From DASUPK01 sp963695675 (GTDB taxonomy: Bacteria; Actinomycetota; Thermoleophilia; Solirubrobacterales; 70-9), in contig CAVOGY010000005.1 of the NCBI GenBank assembly GCA_963695675.1, positions 1-64,000 on the forward strand: a DNA stretch of 64,000 nt, written 5' to 3'. The position numbers and the translations under genes were made by a program. The notes under the pieces are model-generated. The model was not told where the DNA came from and did not search any database. It saw nothing but the letters and a program-made list of their open reading frames with translations. How positions within the stretch are numbered: the first letter of the stretch is position 1; the number at the start of each line of letters is the position of its first letter. Below are positions 1 to 10,376 of the stretch, piece by piece.

Positions 1-296
1 CAGGCGGAACCCAGCAGCTTCGCCTTCTCGCGCTCGAACTCCTCGTCTGAGAGCACGCCCTGCTCGTGAAGCTCGCCGAGCTGCTTGAGCTGCTCCATCG
101 CCTCGGGGGTCAGGCCGCCGGCTGCAGCGGGCTCGGCTGCCTGGCCGGGGTCGCCCGGCGAAGCCTGCTGTGATGCTGCCGCCTCCTCTTCCTGCTCGGC
201 TTGCTTGGCGTCATGGTGCTTTTTGGCGGCTATGGCGGCCCCGCCGATCGCGGCGGCGCGTCGTCTGCGCTGACGTCTGTCTCGTCCTGGTGGCAT
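1..296 (-). CDS. SHOCT-domain protein (3' edge at window border)
   Basis: Reading leftward from ATG at 296, a Shine-Dalgarno AAGGAGG sits about 8 bases upstream, so the start is well supported. The roughly 98-residue product has a basic Arg-rich N-terminus, an Ala/Gln/Glu linker and a C-terminal SHOCT motif (EQLKQLGELHEQGVLSDEEF). SHOCT is a short C-terminal motif of unknown biochemical role, thought to promote oligomerisation or membrane attachment. The last complete codon is Ala and the stop codon lies at or just past base 1. It is a paralogue of the gene at 17865-18137, and both have a TCACCC-N5-GGGTGA-like palindrome 65-80 bases upstream of their starts. Confidence 0.8.
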   Translation of the reverse strand, partial: MPPGRDRRQRRRRAAAIGGAAIAAKKHHDAKQAEQEEEAAASQQASPGDPGQAAEPAAAGGLTPEAMEQLKQLGELHEQGVLSDEEFEREKAKLLGSA

Positions 297-371
297 TTCA
301 AGTCCTCCTTGACTCGATTGCTTCGTGGGTTCCGTTCGCCCCAGTGTTGCGTGTGCGCGGCACTCGCCGCA

Positions 372-388
372 TCACCCGGTTGAGGTGA
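372..388. promoter_or_regulatory. Palindromic regulatory site (motif P, copy 1)
   Basis: TCACCC-GGTTG-AGGTGA: two inverted half sites with a 5-base centre. It lies 76 bases upstream of the SHOCT gene start at 296, in the divergent gap toward the membrane protein at 461. Same spacing as the copies at 448, 9379, 17737, 17784 and 23197. Confidence 0.5.
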
Positions 389-447
389 GAGTGATTCCGT
401 TCGCCCGGACCCTTCGGCCGAAGCGCATCAGTCGGCCGTCTGCGATT

Positions 448-464
448 TCACCCGATCGGGATGA
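448..464. promoter_or_regulatory. Palindromic regulatory site (motif P, copy 2)
   Basis: TCACCC-GATCG-GGATGA, the same 6-5-6 layout as the other copies with one change in the right arm. It overlaps the first possible ATG (461) of the downstream membrane-protein frame, which suggests that the real translation start lies further downstream. Confidence 0.45.
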
Positions 465-949
465 CGATAAGGTTCGCCCGCGTCAGGTTCGCTCTTGGCC
501 GAGTCGAGCCGCAATTGCCGACCGCAACCGCTAACCCGAACAATTTCGAGTACGTCGCTCGTGCGCGGCTCCCCGTCGTCGGCGAGGCCCTCATTGCGAG
601 CGGCTGGCTGCTCACCATCGGCCTGCTCAACCTGTTCTACGCGATCTCGGTGCTCGCCGACTCGCACATCTTCATCACCACCGCCTCCTGGCTGGTCGGC
701 GACACGAGACCTGAGGGTTGGCTGATGCTAGTCGTCGCGTTGATCCAGCTGGCCGCGGCACCGGGCGTGTTGATGGGCAGGCTGTGGGCGCTGTGGATCG
801 GGCTGATCTCGGTGGCCGGCCACGTCGTGGCCGCGATCATGTTCTTCTCGGACGAGCCCTGGATCGCGCTCGTCCTGCTTCTCATCGACGCAACCGTCCT
901 CCTCTGTCTGCTGATCCTGGCGAGACCGGCTCGCGCGGCAACCGCCTGA
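461..949 (+). CDS. DUF7144-like four-helix membrane protein
   Basis: From about residue 40 the product has four hydrophobic segments with a GWL..VVALIQL..APGVLMG pattern, like the DUF7144 proteins at 8864-9263 and 61392-61775. The function of the family is unknown. The N-terminal 35 residues are not hydrophobic and have no match in the paralogues. The ATG at 461 sits inside a palindromic site and lacks a ribosome binding site, so the true start is uncertain (TTG at 515 is in frame). The stop overlaps an ATG at 949 (ATGA overlap), coupling it to the glutamate decarboxylase gene. A role in acid or envelope stress is inference from that neighbour. Confidence 0.6.
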   Translation: MTIRFARVRFALGRVEPQLPTATANPNNFEYVARARLPVVGEALIASGWLLTIGLLNLFYAISVLADSHIFITTASWLVGDTRPEGWLMLVVALIQLAAAPGVLMGRLWALWIGLISVAGHVVAAIMFFSDEPWIALVLLLIDATVLLCLLILARPARAATA

Positions 950-1015
950 TGGCAACCGAGACGAACAAGTTCACGGATCAACTCGACGAGGCGCCGGCCG
1001 GGTTCCTGGCTGACG

Positions 1016-2332
1016 GTGGACGCGCCCCAGGACGCGATCCCGGAGACCGCGATGAGCCCCATAGCCGCGATGCGGCTGGTCACCAACGAGCTCGCGGTCG
1101 AGGGAATCCCCGAGCGCAACCTGGCGACCTTCGTCACCACCTGGATGGAGCCGGAGGCCCGCGTGGTGATCGACGAGAACCTGGACCGGAACTTCATCGA
1201 TCACGCCGAATACCCGATGACCGCGGAGATCGAGCAGCGCTGCATCAGGATGCTCGCGGAGCTCTTCAATGCGCCCGGGGAAACGACCGGCGCCCGCACG
1301 CAGGGCTCGTCGGAGGCGATCCTGCTCGGCGCGCTGTCGCTGAAGTGGAAGTGGCGCGAGCGCCGGGAGGCGGCCGGCGAGCCCACGGACAAGCCGAACC
1401 TCGTCTTCGGCGGGGACGTGCACGTGGTCTGGGAGAAGTTCTGCCGCTACTTCGACGTCGAGCCGCGGATCGTCCCGCTGCAACCCGGCAAGTACACGGT
1501 CGGACCCGAGGACGTCGAGCCCCACCTCGATGAGAACACGATCGGCGTCGCGGCCGTGGTCGGAACGACCTTCACCGGTCACGCCGACGACGTCGTCGGG
1601 ATCAACGAGCTGCTGGTCGGCATTCGCGACGAGAAGGGGCTGGACATCCCGATGCACATCGACGGCGCGAGCGGCGGGTTCGTCTGGCCGTTTCTCTACC
1701 CCGACTCGAAGTGGGACTTCCGGCTCGAGCAGGTTCGCTCGATCAACGCCTCCGGGCACAAGTTCGGCCTGGTGTATCCGGGAATCGGCTGGCTGATCTT
1801 CCGCGAGAAGTCCGATCTCGCCGAGGACCTGGTCTTCAACGAGAACTACCTCGGGAAGACCGACGCTACCTTCACCCTCAACTTCTCTACAGGCTCCGCG
1901 ATGGTGCTCGCCCAGTACTACAACTTCGTCCGCTTCGGCAAGGCGGGCTACCGGGTGATCATGGAGATCATGCAGCAGAACGCGGAGGAGCTCGCCGCCG
2001 ACATCGCCGAGATCGGCCCATTTCAGATCATCGGCGAGGGCGACGAGACGCTTCCGCTCGTGGCCTTCAACCTCGCGGACGAGCAGCCGTACGACGAGTT
2101 CGACATCGCCTTTCAGCTATCTGCCGAGCGGGGCTGGATGGTGCCCGCGTACACCATGCCCCCGGATGCCCAGGACGTGAAGATGATGCGCGCGCTCGTC
2201 AAGGTGAATCTGAGCCGCTCACTGGTCGACCGGTTGGTGGAGGACATCGCGGATGCGGTCAAGACCCTGGAGGTAAAGGGCCCGGTCAGCCCCACTGAGC
2301 GAAAGCGCGTCCAGACCAACGTCAGCCACTGA
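1016..2332 (+). CDS. gad: Glutamate decarboxylase (PLP-dependent)
   Basis: Converts L-glutamate to GABA and CO2, consuming a cytosolic proton, as in GAD-based acid resistance. The product shows the group II PLP decarboxylase pattern: the NLATFVTTWMEPEA N-terminal block, ARTQGSSEAILLG, HIDGASGGFVWPF and the cofactor lysine in ASGHKFG. This frame begins at GTG 1016 with no ribosome binding site. A better start is ATG 949, overlapping the upstream stop, whose frame reads MATETNKFTDQLDEAPAGFLA and joins this one after a one-base break near 1005. The 438 residues seen plus about 22 upstream match the usual size of about 460. No GABA antiporter gene is nearby. Confidence 0.9.
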   Translation: MDAPQDAIPETAMSPIAAMRLVTNELAVEGIPERNLATFVTTWMEPEARVVIDENLDRNFIDHAEYPMTAEIEQRCIRMLAELFNAPGETTGARTQGSSEAILLGALSLKWKWRERREAAGEPTDKPNLVFGGDVHVVWEKFCRYFDVEPRIVPLQPGKYTVGPEDVEPHLDENTIGVAAVVGTTFTGHADDVVGINELLVGIRDEKGLDIPMHIDGASGGFVWPFLYPDSKWDFRLEQVRSINASGHKFGLVYPGIGWLIFREKSDLAEDLVFNENYLGKTDATFTLNFSTGSAMVLAQYYNFVRFGKAGYRVIMEIMQQNAEELAADIAEIGPFQIIGEGDETLPLVAFNLADEQPYDEFDIAFQLSAERGWMVPAYTMPPDAQDVKMMRALVKVNLSRSLVDRLVEDIADAVKTLEVKGPVSPTERKRVQTNVSH

Positions 2333-2366
2333 AGGCGACCACCCTGTCCGCGGGAAGAGGGGGCTG

Positions 2367-4419
2367 ATGCAGGTGTCGCAGGGCATCCGACGCGCTGCCG
2401 GGATTGCCGTGCGCGGTCTCGTCCTCTGGGTTCTTGTGGGTCTCGTCTTCTGGGTGACGGTAGGACTTCTTCCCGGGATCGACCTACCCAGCTTCGGCGC
2501 CGCCTTCCTGGCAACCGCCCTGGTGGCGCTGCTCAACGCCTTTCTCTGGCCGGTGCTGATCCGGCTGACACTGCCTCTCACCGTCCTCACCTTCGGCCTC
2601 GGCTCGCTGCTGTTGAACGGGGTGATCGTCTCGATCGCCATCGACCTGGTCGACGGGACCGCGCCCCCCTTTGCGGGCGCGGTTGCGGTCGCCTTCGTCC
2701 TGTCGGTGGCGCTCATGGTCCTTACGCCTGCCCTCAGCTTCGATGACGACGCGCGCCAGCTGCGGATCATTCGCCGCCGCGCGCGCAGGGTGCGGGAGGC
2801 GAATCGCACCGAGGTCCCTGGCGTGATCCTGTTCGAGATCGACGGCCTCGCCGAGCCGGTGCTGCGGCGAGCGCTGCGCGACGGATACGCGCCGACCATG
2901 GCTCGCTGGCTGGAGCGGGGCAGCCATCGGATCATCCACTGGGAGTGCGACCTCTCCTCTCAAACGGGTGCCAGCCAGGCCGGGCTGCTGTTGGGCAGCA
3001 ACGACGATATGCCGGCCTTTCGCTGGTACGAGAAGGAGAGCGGGCGAACGATGGTCTCGAACCACCGCAAGGACGCCTCCGAGCTCGAACGGCGCCGCTC
3101 CGACGGCGGCGGTCTGCTGGCGGTGGATGGCGCCAGTCGCGGGAACATGTTCTCCGGCGATGCGCAACGCTGCTCGGCGACGATGAGTGCGATCAGCGAC
3201 CGGAAGCGCTCCGGGTCGGGTGAGTACTTCGCCTATTTCGCCGACCCCTACGGCTTCATGCGCACGATCGCCCTCTACCTCTGGGACGTCGTTCTGGAAC
3301 TGCGCGCCGCCCGGCGGCAGCGGAAGCGCGGCGAGGAGCACGTCAACCGCGGTGGCCCCTACCCCCTGATGCGGGGGGCGATCACCGTGGTGATGCGGGA
3401 CCTGAACGTCGCGACGCTGATGGGGGACATCGTGGAGGGGGTGCCGGTCGTGTACTCGACCTTCGTCGGCTACGACGAGGTCGCTCACCACTCCGGGGTG
3501 GAGCAGCCCGATGCCTTCGCAGTGCTCAAGCAGCACGACGCCCAACTCGCCCGGCTCGAGCGCGCCGTCGAGCAGGCGCCTCGCCCCTATCACCTGGTGG
3601 TCCTCTCGGACCACGGACAGAGCCAGGGACGACCCTTTCGGCAGCGCTACGGCGTCGAGCTCAAGGAGACTGGTCCAGTCCGCACTGGCCGACGGCGAGG
3701 TTTTCGCCCCCGCGCCGTCGGATGAGGGACTGAGCATGGTCGGCGGCGCCCTCACCGACGCTCGCGACGAAGACAATGCGGGCGGCAGGATCCTGGCCCG
3801 AGCGACCCGCGATCGAATGGTCGACGGCCAGGTGGTCCTCGGCTCGAACAGGGAGGCCACCGAGCAGGAGCGCGGAGAGGCCGCGGACCGGGGCGCCGTG
3901 GTGCTGGCCTCCGGAGGACTCGGGCTGATCTCGCTGCCGGAGCGCGAGCATCGGATGACGTTGGAGGAGATCGAGGCGATGCATCCCCGGCTGATCGGCG
4001 CGCTGGTCGAGCACCCCGGTATCGGCTTCATCATGGTCCGAAGCGAGGGCGACGGACCCGTGGTCCTGGGCGCGCGGGGAACCCGACGGCTTCGCGACGA
4101 TTCGGTGAAGGGCGAGGACCCACTCCACCACTTCGGATCGACCTCAGCCGATCATCTGCGGCGGACGGACGGCTTTCCGCATTGCCCCGACATCCTGGTC
4201 AACTGCATGTTCGATCCCGAGCGGAATGAGGTCGCCCCGTTCGAGGAGTTCATGGGCTCTCACGGCGGGCTCGGCGGCTGGCAGAGCCACCCCTTCGCGC
4301 TCGTGCCGAGCAGCTGGAGCGAGCCCTCCGCGCCGATCGTGGGGGTCCGAGCGATGCACGAGACGATTCGCGGGTGGCTCGCCGAGACCGGGCTCGAGCT
4401 CAGCCCTCACCGGAGCTGA
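2367..4419 (+). CDS. Phage-holin-4-like membrane domain fused to a phosphodiesterase/alkaline-phosphatase domain
   Basis: One gene of about 683 residues, split by one extra base near 3670 (frame 1 reaches VELKE, the second frame continues LVQSALADGE). Residues 1-125 hold four hydrophobic helices like the mycobacteriophage holin superfamily 4 (PF04020). The rest is an alkaline-phosphatase-superfamily hydrolase: ILFEIDGLAEPVL, HWECDLSSQTGASQAG (nucleophile Thr/Ser region), YDEVAHHSG and VVLSDHGQSQG supply metal ligands. The start ATG follows AGAGGGGG. The substrate is unknown; a cell-surface phosphodiester such as a lipid or teichoic-acid-like polymer is plausible. No phage genes surround it, so holin here means fold, not lysis. 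Confidence 0.75.
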
Positions 4420-4440
4420 GAGGAAAGGGCGGAGGAGGCG

Positions 4441-5873
4441 ATGGGCCGGACAGCGACGCAGGTGCAGGAGAGGGTGGATAGCGCGAGGAAGTCCGGCCCG
4501 GTCGGCGTGGCGGACGCGGGATACCGGCGCCGGCTCGAGCGGCTGCACGAGCAGTACCTGGCGATTCCCCCGGGAGCTCCCGTGAGGCTCGCGAAGAACA
4601 CCTCGAACCTCTTCCGCCCCCGCTCGGCAGCGCCTCCGCGGAGCCTCGACGTCAGCGGCTTCGACGGTGTGCTCTCGATCGATCCGGAAGCCGGCACGGC
4701 GGACGTGCAGGGAATGACCACCTACGAGCACCTGGTCGACGCGACGCTCTCGCACTCGATGATGCCGCTGGTCGTGCCACAGCTCCGCACGATCACGCTC
4801 GGCGGCGCGGTCACCGGCCTGGGGATCGAGTCATCCTCGTTCCGCGACGGCCTTCCCGCATGAGTCGGTGCTCGAACTGGAGGTGATGACCGGCGACGGG
4901 CGGATCCTCGTCGCCCGGCCCGACGGCGAGCACAGCGACCTCTTCCGCGGCTTCCCGAACTCCTACGGCACACTGGGCTACGCCTTGCGTCTGAGGATCG
5001 AGCTCGAGCCGGTGCGGCCATACGTGCGGCTCCGGCACCTACCCTTCCGGGAATCCACTGCCTACTTCGCGGCCGTGGCCGAGGTAGCCGCGACCGGCGC
5101 ATGGAAGGGAGAGCCGGTGGACTTCATGGACGGCACCGTGTTCGCGCCCGGGGCCCACTACCTCTCCCTCGGGACGATGGTCGACGAGGCGCCCTGCTGC
5201 TCCGACTACACGGGCCAGCAGATCTACTACCGCTCGATCCCGCGCAAGCGCGAGGACTCTCTGACGATCCGTGACTATCTGTGGCGCTGGGACACCGACT
5301 GGTTCTGGTGCTCGCGCTCGTTCGGGGTGCAAAGGCCCCGCCTGCGGCGTCTCTGGCCGCGGCGCTGGCTGCGCAGCGACGTCTACTGGAAGATCGTCGC
5401 CTTCGAGCGTCGCCACCGGATCACCGCCAGGATCGACGAGCTCAGGGGCCGGCCGGGCCGTGAGCCGGTGATCCAGGACGTCGAGGTGCCGGTCGAGCGA
5501 GCCGCCGAGTTCCTGGAGGCCTTCCATCGTGAGATCGGAATGGCGCCCGTCTGGGTCTGCCCGCATGCGCCTGCGAGAGCGCCGGGTGCCGTGGACGCTC
5601 TACGCGCTCGACCCGGAGACGACTTACGTCAACTTCGGCTTCTGGGGAGCGGTCGAGCGCCGGCCGGGCGCCGGCGAGAACGATCGCAACCTGTTGATCG
5701 AGCGGCTGGTCGCCGACCTCGGTGGGCGCAAGTCGCTCTACTCGAACTCGTTCTACGAGGAGGACGAGTTCCACCGGCTCTACGGCGGCGACGCCTATGA
5801 CGATTTGAAGGGGAAGTACGACCCGGATGGTCGCTTGCTCGGCCTGTACGAGAAATGCGTGAAGGGAGAGTGA
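4441..5873 (+). CDS. tmsA: FAD-binding oxidoreductase, probable 10-methylene fatty acid reductase (TmsA/BfaA-like)
   Basis: About 476 residues once two extra bases are removed, near 4859 and near 5563; both fall in the string CCCGCATG. The FAD-PCMH segment TITLGGAVTGLGIESSSF and the block AKNTSNLFRPR belong to the DIMINUTO/delta24-sterol-reductase-like branch. In mycobacteria and relatives such a protein reduces 10-methylene-stearoyl lipid to the 10-methyl (tuberculostearoyl) form and is encoded next to the SAM-dependent methyltransferase. Here that methyltransferase starts 1 base after this stop. Family-level assignment is solid; the exact reaction is inferred from the pairing. It follows the phosphodiesterase gene by 21 bases. 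Confidence 0.7.
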
Positions 5874-5874
5874 C

Positions 5875-7171
5875 GTGTTGCGTCTAGCGGATGTCTTCGA
5901 GAAAGTGATCGACGAGCGCGCCCCGGTCGGCTTCAGGGCCTATGACGGCAGCAGCGCCGGGCCCGCCGACGCCGAGGCCGTGCTGGAGATTCGGCGGCCC
6001 GAGGCGATCGCTTACATCGTCACCGCGCCCGGTGAGCTGGGCTTGGCTCGCGCATACGTGACCGGGGCGCCTGGAGCTGCACGGCGACGTCCACGCCGCC
6101 CTCCACGCGCTGCTCGCCCACGCTCGCTCCGTGCCCTGGAGCGAGCGGCTTCGGATCCTGCGCGGCATCGGCCCGGGTGCCCTACGGCGGCCGCCGGTGC
6201 CTCCCGAGGAGTCGCCGCCGCGCCGGCGACGTGGAGTCCGCCACTCGAAGGGTCGCGACGCCGCCGTCATCTCCCACCACTACGACGTCTCGAACCGCTT
6301 CTACGAGATCGTTCTCGGGCCCTCGATGGCGTACACCTGTGCCTGCTTCCCCTCCCGGGAGGCCTCCCTCGAGGAGGCCCAGGCCGAGAAGTTCGACCTC
6401 GTCTGCCGCAAGCTCGCCCTGGCTCCCGGCCAGCGGCTGCTCGACGTTGGCGCCGGCTGGGGCGGCATGGTCATGCACGCCGCCGAGCACTACGGCGTCG
6501 AGGCCCTCGGCGTGACGCTCTCAGAGCCCCAGGCCTCCTGGGCGCAGCGGGCGATCGCCGAGCGCGGGCTTCAGGAGCGCGCCGAGGTTCGCTTCCTCGA
6601 CTACCGCGACGTCGCCGAATCCGGTTTCGACGCCGTCTCCTCGATCGGCCTGACCGAGCACATCGGCGCTCGCAACCTGGGCTCCTACTTCCGCTTCCTG
6701 GCGGGGAAGCTGCGGCCGGAGGGCCGGATGCTCAACCACACGATCACGCGGCCCTCGAACCTCGATCGCCGGCGAGCCGGGAAGTTCATCGACCGCTACG
6801 TCTTCCCAGACGGCGAACTGGAGGGCCCCGGCACGATCATCTCGGCGATGCACGACCACGGCTTCGAGGTGCGTCACGAGGAGAACCTCCGAGAGCACTA
6901 TGCGATGACCCTGCGCGAGTGGGGGGAGAACCTGGAGCGCGGCTGGGAGGAGGCAGTCCGCGAGGCTGGTGAGCGGAGGGCCCGCGTCTGGCGGCTCTAC
7001 ATGGCGGCGTCCCGGGTCGGGTTCGACCTGAACCGCATCGAGCTTCACCAGGTGCTTGGAGCCCGCACCACTTCCGAGGGACGCTCCGGGCTGCCCTTGC
7101 GACCGGACTGGGAGCGGACCGGTCCGCCGGTCGAGGCCGCAGAGCGCGATCGGAGCCCGGCGGCGGTCTGA
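5875..7171 (+). CDS. tmsB: Cyclopropane-fatty-acid-synthase family methyltransferase (TmsB/BfaB-like)
   Basis: GTG start 5 bases after AAGGGAGAG, directly behind the FAD oxidoreductase. One extra base near 6069 breaks the frame (VTGA then LELHGDVHAALHALL). About 431 residues. The CMAS fold is clear: HYDVSNRFYEIVLGPSMAYTC, LLDVGAGWGGMVMHAAEHYG (SAM loop), YRDVAESGFDAVSSIGLTEHIG and FIDRYVFPDGEL. The family adds a SAM methyl to a cis double bond in a membrane phospholipid acyl chain. Paired with the TmsA-like reductase it should give 10-methyl branched chains; without it, cyclopropane or methylene products. The C-terminal 30 residues are variable. Confidence 0.8.
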
Positions 7172-7238
7172 CCGCCCGGATCACTCGCGGTAGCGCGCGT
7201 CACCGCGGCTGCCTCTCTCTCGGTCGGCCGACTCCCCG

Positions 7239-8847
7239 CTACGGTCGCGGCGTTCGGTCAGGAGCCGTTGAGGCGTCCGGAAACTCCCGTGCCGTCTGCC
7301 GGCGAAGGATCTCGACGCCCACCACGGCCAAGCCGGCGAGAACCAGGACTATGAGGACCTGACCGATGTTGTTGATCGTGGGAAGGAACGCCAGCCAGAT
7401 CAGGAAGACGAAGGCGAGAACGCATAGACGACAACCGGGCGGTCGCGCAGGTACGGCGCCAGGAAGCGCCGCACGGCGACCTCGTGATAGCCGGGCCCTG
7501 CGAGCAGCCCCCCACCGATGAAGCGCCAGCCCGATCACCAGTACGAACAGCGCCCGCTCGCGCAGCCCGGCGGAAATGATGTTCCAGACCGAGGTGATGG
7601 CGGGTTTGACCGCGTCGGAGCTCGCCACCGAATCGATGACCCCGTTGCCGATCACGCGCCTCACCAGCAGGGTGAGCAGCGTGGCAGCCAGGATCCCGCC
7701 GCCGGCCGCGATCAGTGCCTCCCGCCGCCAGTTCTTCGCCAGGTAGATGGCCGCCAGGTAGAGCACGAGCGCCAGCACCGGCAGCACGAAGCCGAGGTTG
7801 CGCAGCGCCTTCACGAGGTCCTGGAGACCGCTCAGTCCGTCGGACTTCATCACGACGACCTCGCCGGGGTGCTGAACCGCCTGACGGTTGAGCAGGTTGG
7901 TGACGCGCGTCTGAAGCGAGGCGAGCGTCGGGTCGAGCTTGATGATGTTCGCCTGGCTCGGATCCTTGAGCACCGCGGCGGCCTGTCCCTGCACGGTCGC
8001 CAGTCGTTTGTCGAGCTGGGTCAGGCGGCCCTGGAGGTCGGACAACTTGCTCTGTAGCTGGGCGGGGGCCTTCGGCTGGATGCCCGCGATCTTCTGCCCG
8101 AGGCTCGCGATGGTCGTGTGGAGCTGCGGCGGCATCCGTTTCGAGAGTCGTGAGGTTCTGTTGCGCCTGCGGGGTGAGCGTGCCCGCCTGCGCCTGGGAG
8201 AGCGTTGCTCGCGTGGACTCGATCTTGCTCTGCATCGTCGTCAGGCGCTGCTTGAGCTCCGTCGAGGACTGCTGGATGAAGGCCTGGATCTGGGAGATCG
8301 TCGAAGGGTCAACGCCCAGGCGAGTGGCAACGTCGGCGACGAAGCTCCCGTATTCGAGGGTGACGTCGCCGCCCTGCGTCGAGACGAACTGGCCCTTGTT
8401 CTCGATCAGGCTGACGAACCGCTGCTGCGCCCCATTGATCGCGGTGGCGATAAGTTGCTGAACTCGAGGCGAGGCGAGCGCCGTCTCCGCCACGTTAGTG
8501 GCGAGCTGTCTGGTCGCCGCCGTGACCGGAGCGGCGAGCGGCTGAGCGGGGGGCGGCAGCTTCTGCTCGATCTGGGCCTGGACGTCGACGTTGGCGTAGA
8601 GCTGATCGACGGCGAAGATGCTGAGCTGCTCCTGGACGTCCTTGTTCTGGAGGATCTCATCGGTGCTGTTGGAGAACTGGCCGGAGTCGAGGAGCTCGGT
8701 CTGAACCCAGTTCGCAACCATCGAGACGACCAGCACAATCGACGCGAGCACGACGAGAGCCCACACGAGCGCGCGGTGACGATGCTTCGGCTCTGGCGCC
8801 GCGCGATCCTCCGAGCGCTGGCTCCCGGCCTCTGTTTCTGCGGTCAT
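7239..8847 (-). CDS. Conserved actinobacterial membrane protein with large extracytoplasmic domain
   Basis: Start ATG 8847 after GGGAG. Residues 25-48 form one helix (ALVWALVVLASIVLVVSMVANW), followed by about 240 hydrophilic, coiled-coil-prone residues rich in Gln and Leu, then four hydrophobic helices near the C-terminus. Frame breaks: one extra base near 8125, one extra near 7520 (LALIGGGLLAGPGYHEVAVRRF restored) and one missing near 7420. The layout resembles an actinobacterial family annotated only as integral membrane protein. Function unknown. It lies 16 bases behind the DUF7144 gene and probably shares its promoter, and so the palindrome at 9379. Confidence 0.6.
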
Positions 8848-8863
8848 CTGCTCCCGCGCTCGG

Positions 8864-9263
8864 TCAGGCTCTTGGGGGCGTCTCGTAGTCCGACGGCTCC
8901 TCTGAGCCGTAGACGATGATGCCCGTAGACGATCCAGACGCAGAGGACGAAGATCGCCAGCGACCAGAATGGGTGGCTGTCGCCCATCGAGAACAGCGCC
9001 GCGATCGCGCCGAGGCTGCCGGCGATGATCCCGATCACCCGCCCGTAGACGTTGCCCGCCATCAGCGAGAAGCCTCCGGTCAGCTGGATGATTCCGACGA
9101 TGATCAGAACCCAGCCAAGCGCGTTGAGGTTGGTGAGTATGTACCTCGTGTCGTTGGCGTAGAAATTCGCATCATCGAGGGCGCCGATCCCGTAGATGAT
9201 GTTCAGTGTCCCCACTATCAGCAGCAAGATGGCGGCGAAAACAACGCGGCCTGCACCTCTCAT
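8864..9263 (-). CDS. DUF7144 family membrane protein
   Basis: ATG 9263 with AGGAGG 10 bases upstream; product begins MRGAGRVVFAAILLLIVG. Four membrane helices with the family hallmarks GALDDANFYANDTRYI, LNALGWVLIIVGIIQL.GGFSLMAGN and FWSLAIFVLCVWIVYG. It is nearly identical in layout to 61392-61775. One extra base near 8918 (YG-IIVYG) shifts the last residues; corrected, it ends at TGA 8864. First gene of a two-gene unit with the membrane protein behind it. A motif P site lies 116 bases upstream. Function unknown; stress-linked by inference from neighbours. Confidence 0.75.
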
Positions 9264-9378
9264 TTGGGGATTTCCTCCTTTTCGCCGGCCACCGCGATCG
9301 GCGGCCGTATCCGAGGCGAAGCGCATGCGAGACTACGCACCTCGGCGGACAAGGTCTCAGCGAAACCTCGCCCGCGCA

Positions 9379-9395
9379 TCCCCCGATCCGGGTGA
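9379..9395. promoter_or_regulatory. Palindromic regulatory site (motif P, copy 3)
   Basis: TCCCCC-GATCC-GGGTGA in the gap upstream of the DUF7144 gene. The flanks (CGCA before, TATTCCG after) closely match those of the copy at 23197 (CGCA, TATCCGG), so conservation runs beyond the core palindrome. Confidence 0.55.
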
Positions 9396-9439
9396 TATTC
9401 CGTCCAGGCGGGGAAGTCACGGCTGAGCACGCCCAGGAT

Positions 9440-10376
9440 TCAGAGGATCGCGATCGGGTTGAGCGGGGATCCGGTTCCTCCCGCGATGCGGAGCGGAGCA
9501 CCGACGAACAGGAACTCCCAGCGGCCCGCCTCCTCGCAGGCACTGCCCAACTCGTCGAGTTGCAGGTAGTCGAGCAGGTGGACACCCATCGCCGTCAGCG
9601 CGAGCACGTGGATCGGAAAGCCGACGCCCTCGGTGAAGCTCGGGGCCGTGTCGCTGTTCCCGTCACAGCCAAGAGCGGCGATCCTCCGCTCGGACAGGAA
9701 CTCCGCGCAGGCCGGGTGCAGGCCCGCCTTCGAGCTGGCGGTGTCCCAGGGCCCCAGCTCGTCGAGGCGGGTCGCGTGCCCTGTCCGGACCAGCAGGATG
9801 TCGCCCTCCTCCACCCTCACCCCCTGGCGGTCCTCCGATTCGGAGAGGTCACCGGGTAGCACGCTGTCGCCCGGCTCCAGCCAGCTGACCCCGCGAGTGC
9901 GGGGGACGTCGAGCAGGACACCGCGGCCGACCAACCCGTCCTTCAACGACCTCGACCGTTTCGACCGTGGCACCGGTGGCCGAGACGGAGTCCGCCGGCA
10001 GCCCGTTGTAGAGCGAGTCGTCGTAGGAGACGTGGCAGAGGGCATCGAGGTGGCTGTGCGAGTCGTTGTGGTAGTCGACGCCGATGTAGTCCTTGGCGAA
10101 GGCAAGGCCTTCCGGGTGCTCCCGGCCGCCGAGCATGGTCATGCGGTGATCCGCCGGCTCTGGGTTGTCGGGCTCGCGCTCGGTGTTGAGGGAGCGACTG
10201 AGGCTGACCGTCCGCCCGGTACGCGCAAGGCCGGCGGCGGCGGCGACCAGCGCCGGCGTCAGGTAGTTGAGCGCGCCCCGCTCGTCGTCCGCGCCCCAGC
10301 GGCCCCAGTTCGAGACTCGATCGAAGAGCTGACGGAACTCGTCCGCCGAGACCTGCATTTCGGTCGGCTCCGTCAC
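9440..10376 (-). CDS. Cyclase-family metal-dependent hydrolase
   Basis: About 311 residues after removing one extra base near 9951 (ETVESLKDGLVGRG restored). It belongs to the cyclase/kynurenine-formamidase-like family (PF04199): the metal motif HNDSHSHLDALCH fits the family HxGTHxDxPxH pattern with Ser for Thr, and GDILLVRTGHATR and LGCDGNSD are typical. Family members hydrolyse cyclic or linear amides and lactone-like bonds; the substrate is unknown. GTG start overlaps the epimerase stop (GTGA), and it is last in the zwf-to-cyclase operon. A lactonase-like step in sugar oxidation would fit but is inference only. Confidence 0.75.

Noticed and set aside
2484..4034. A 516-codon minus-strand open frame across the holin-phosphodiesterase gene
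   Set aside because: Antisense to clear domain motifs on the plus strand; its translation has no recognisable family.
2367..4419. Prophage inferred from the holin-like domain
   Set aside because: No terminase, capsid, integrase or endolysin gene exists nearby; the domain is fused to a hydrolase.
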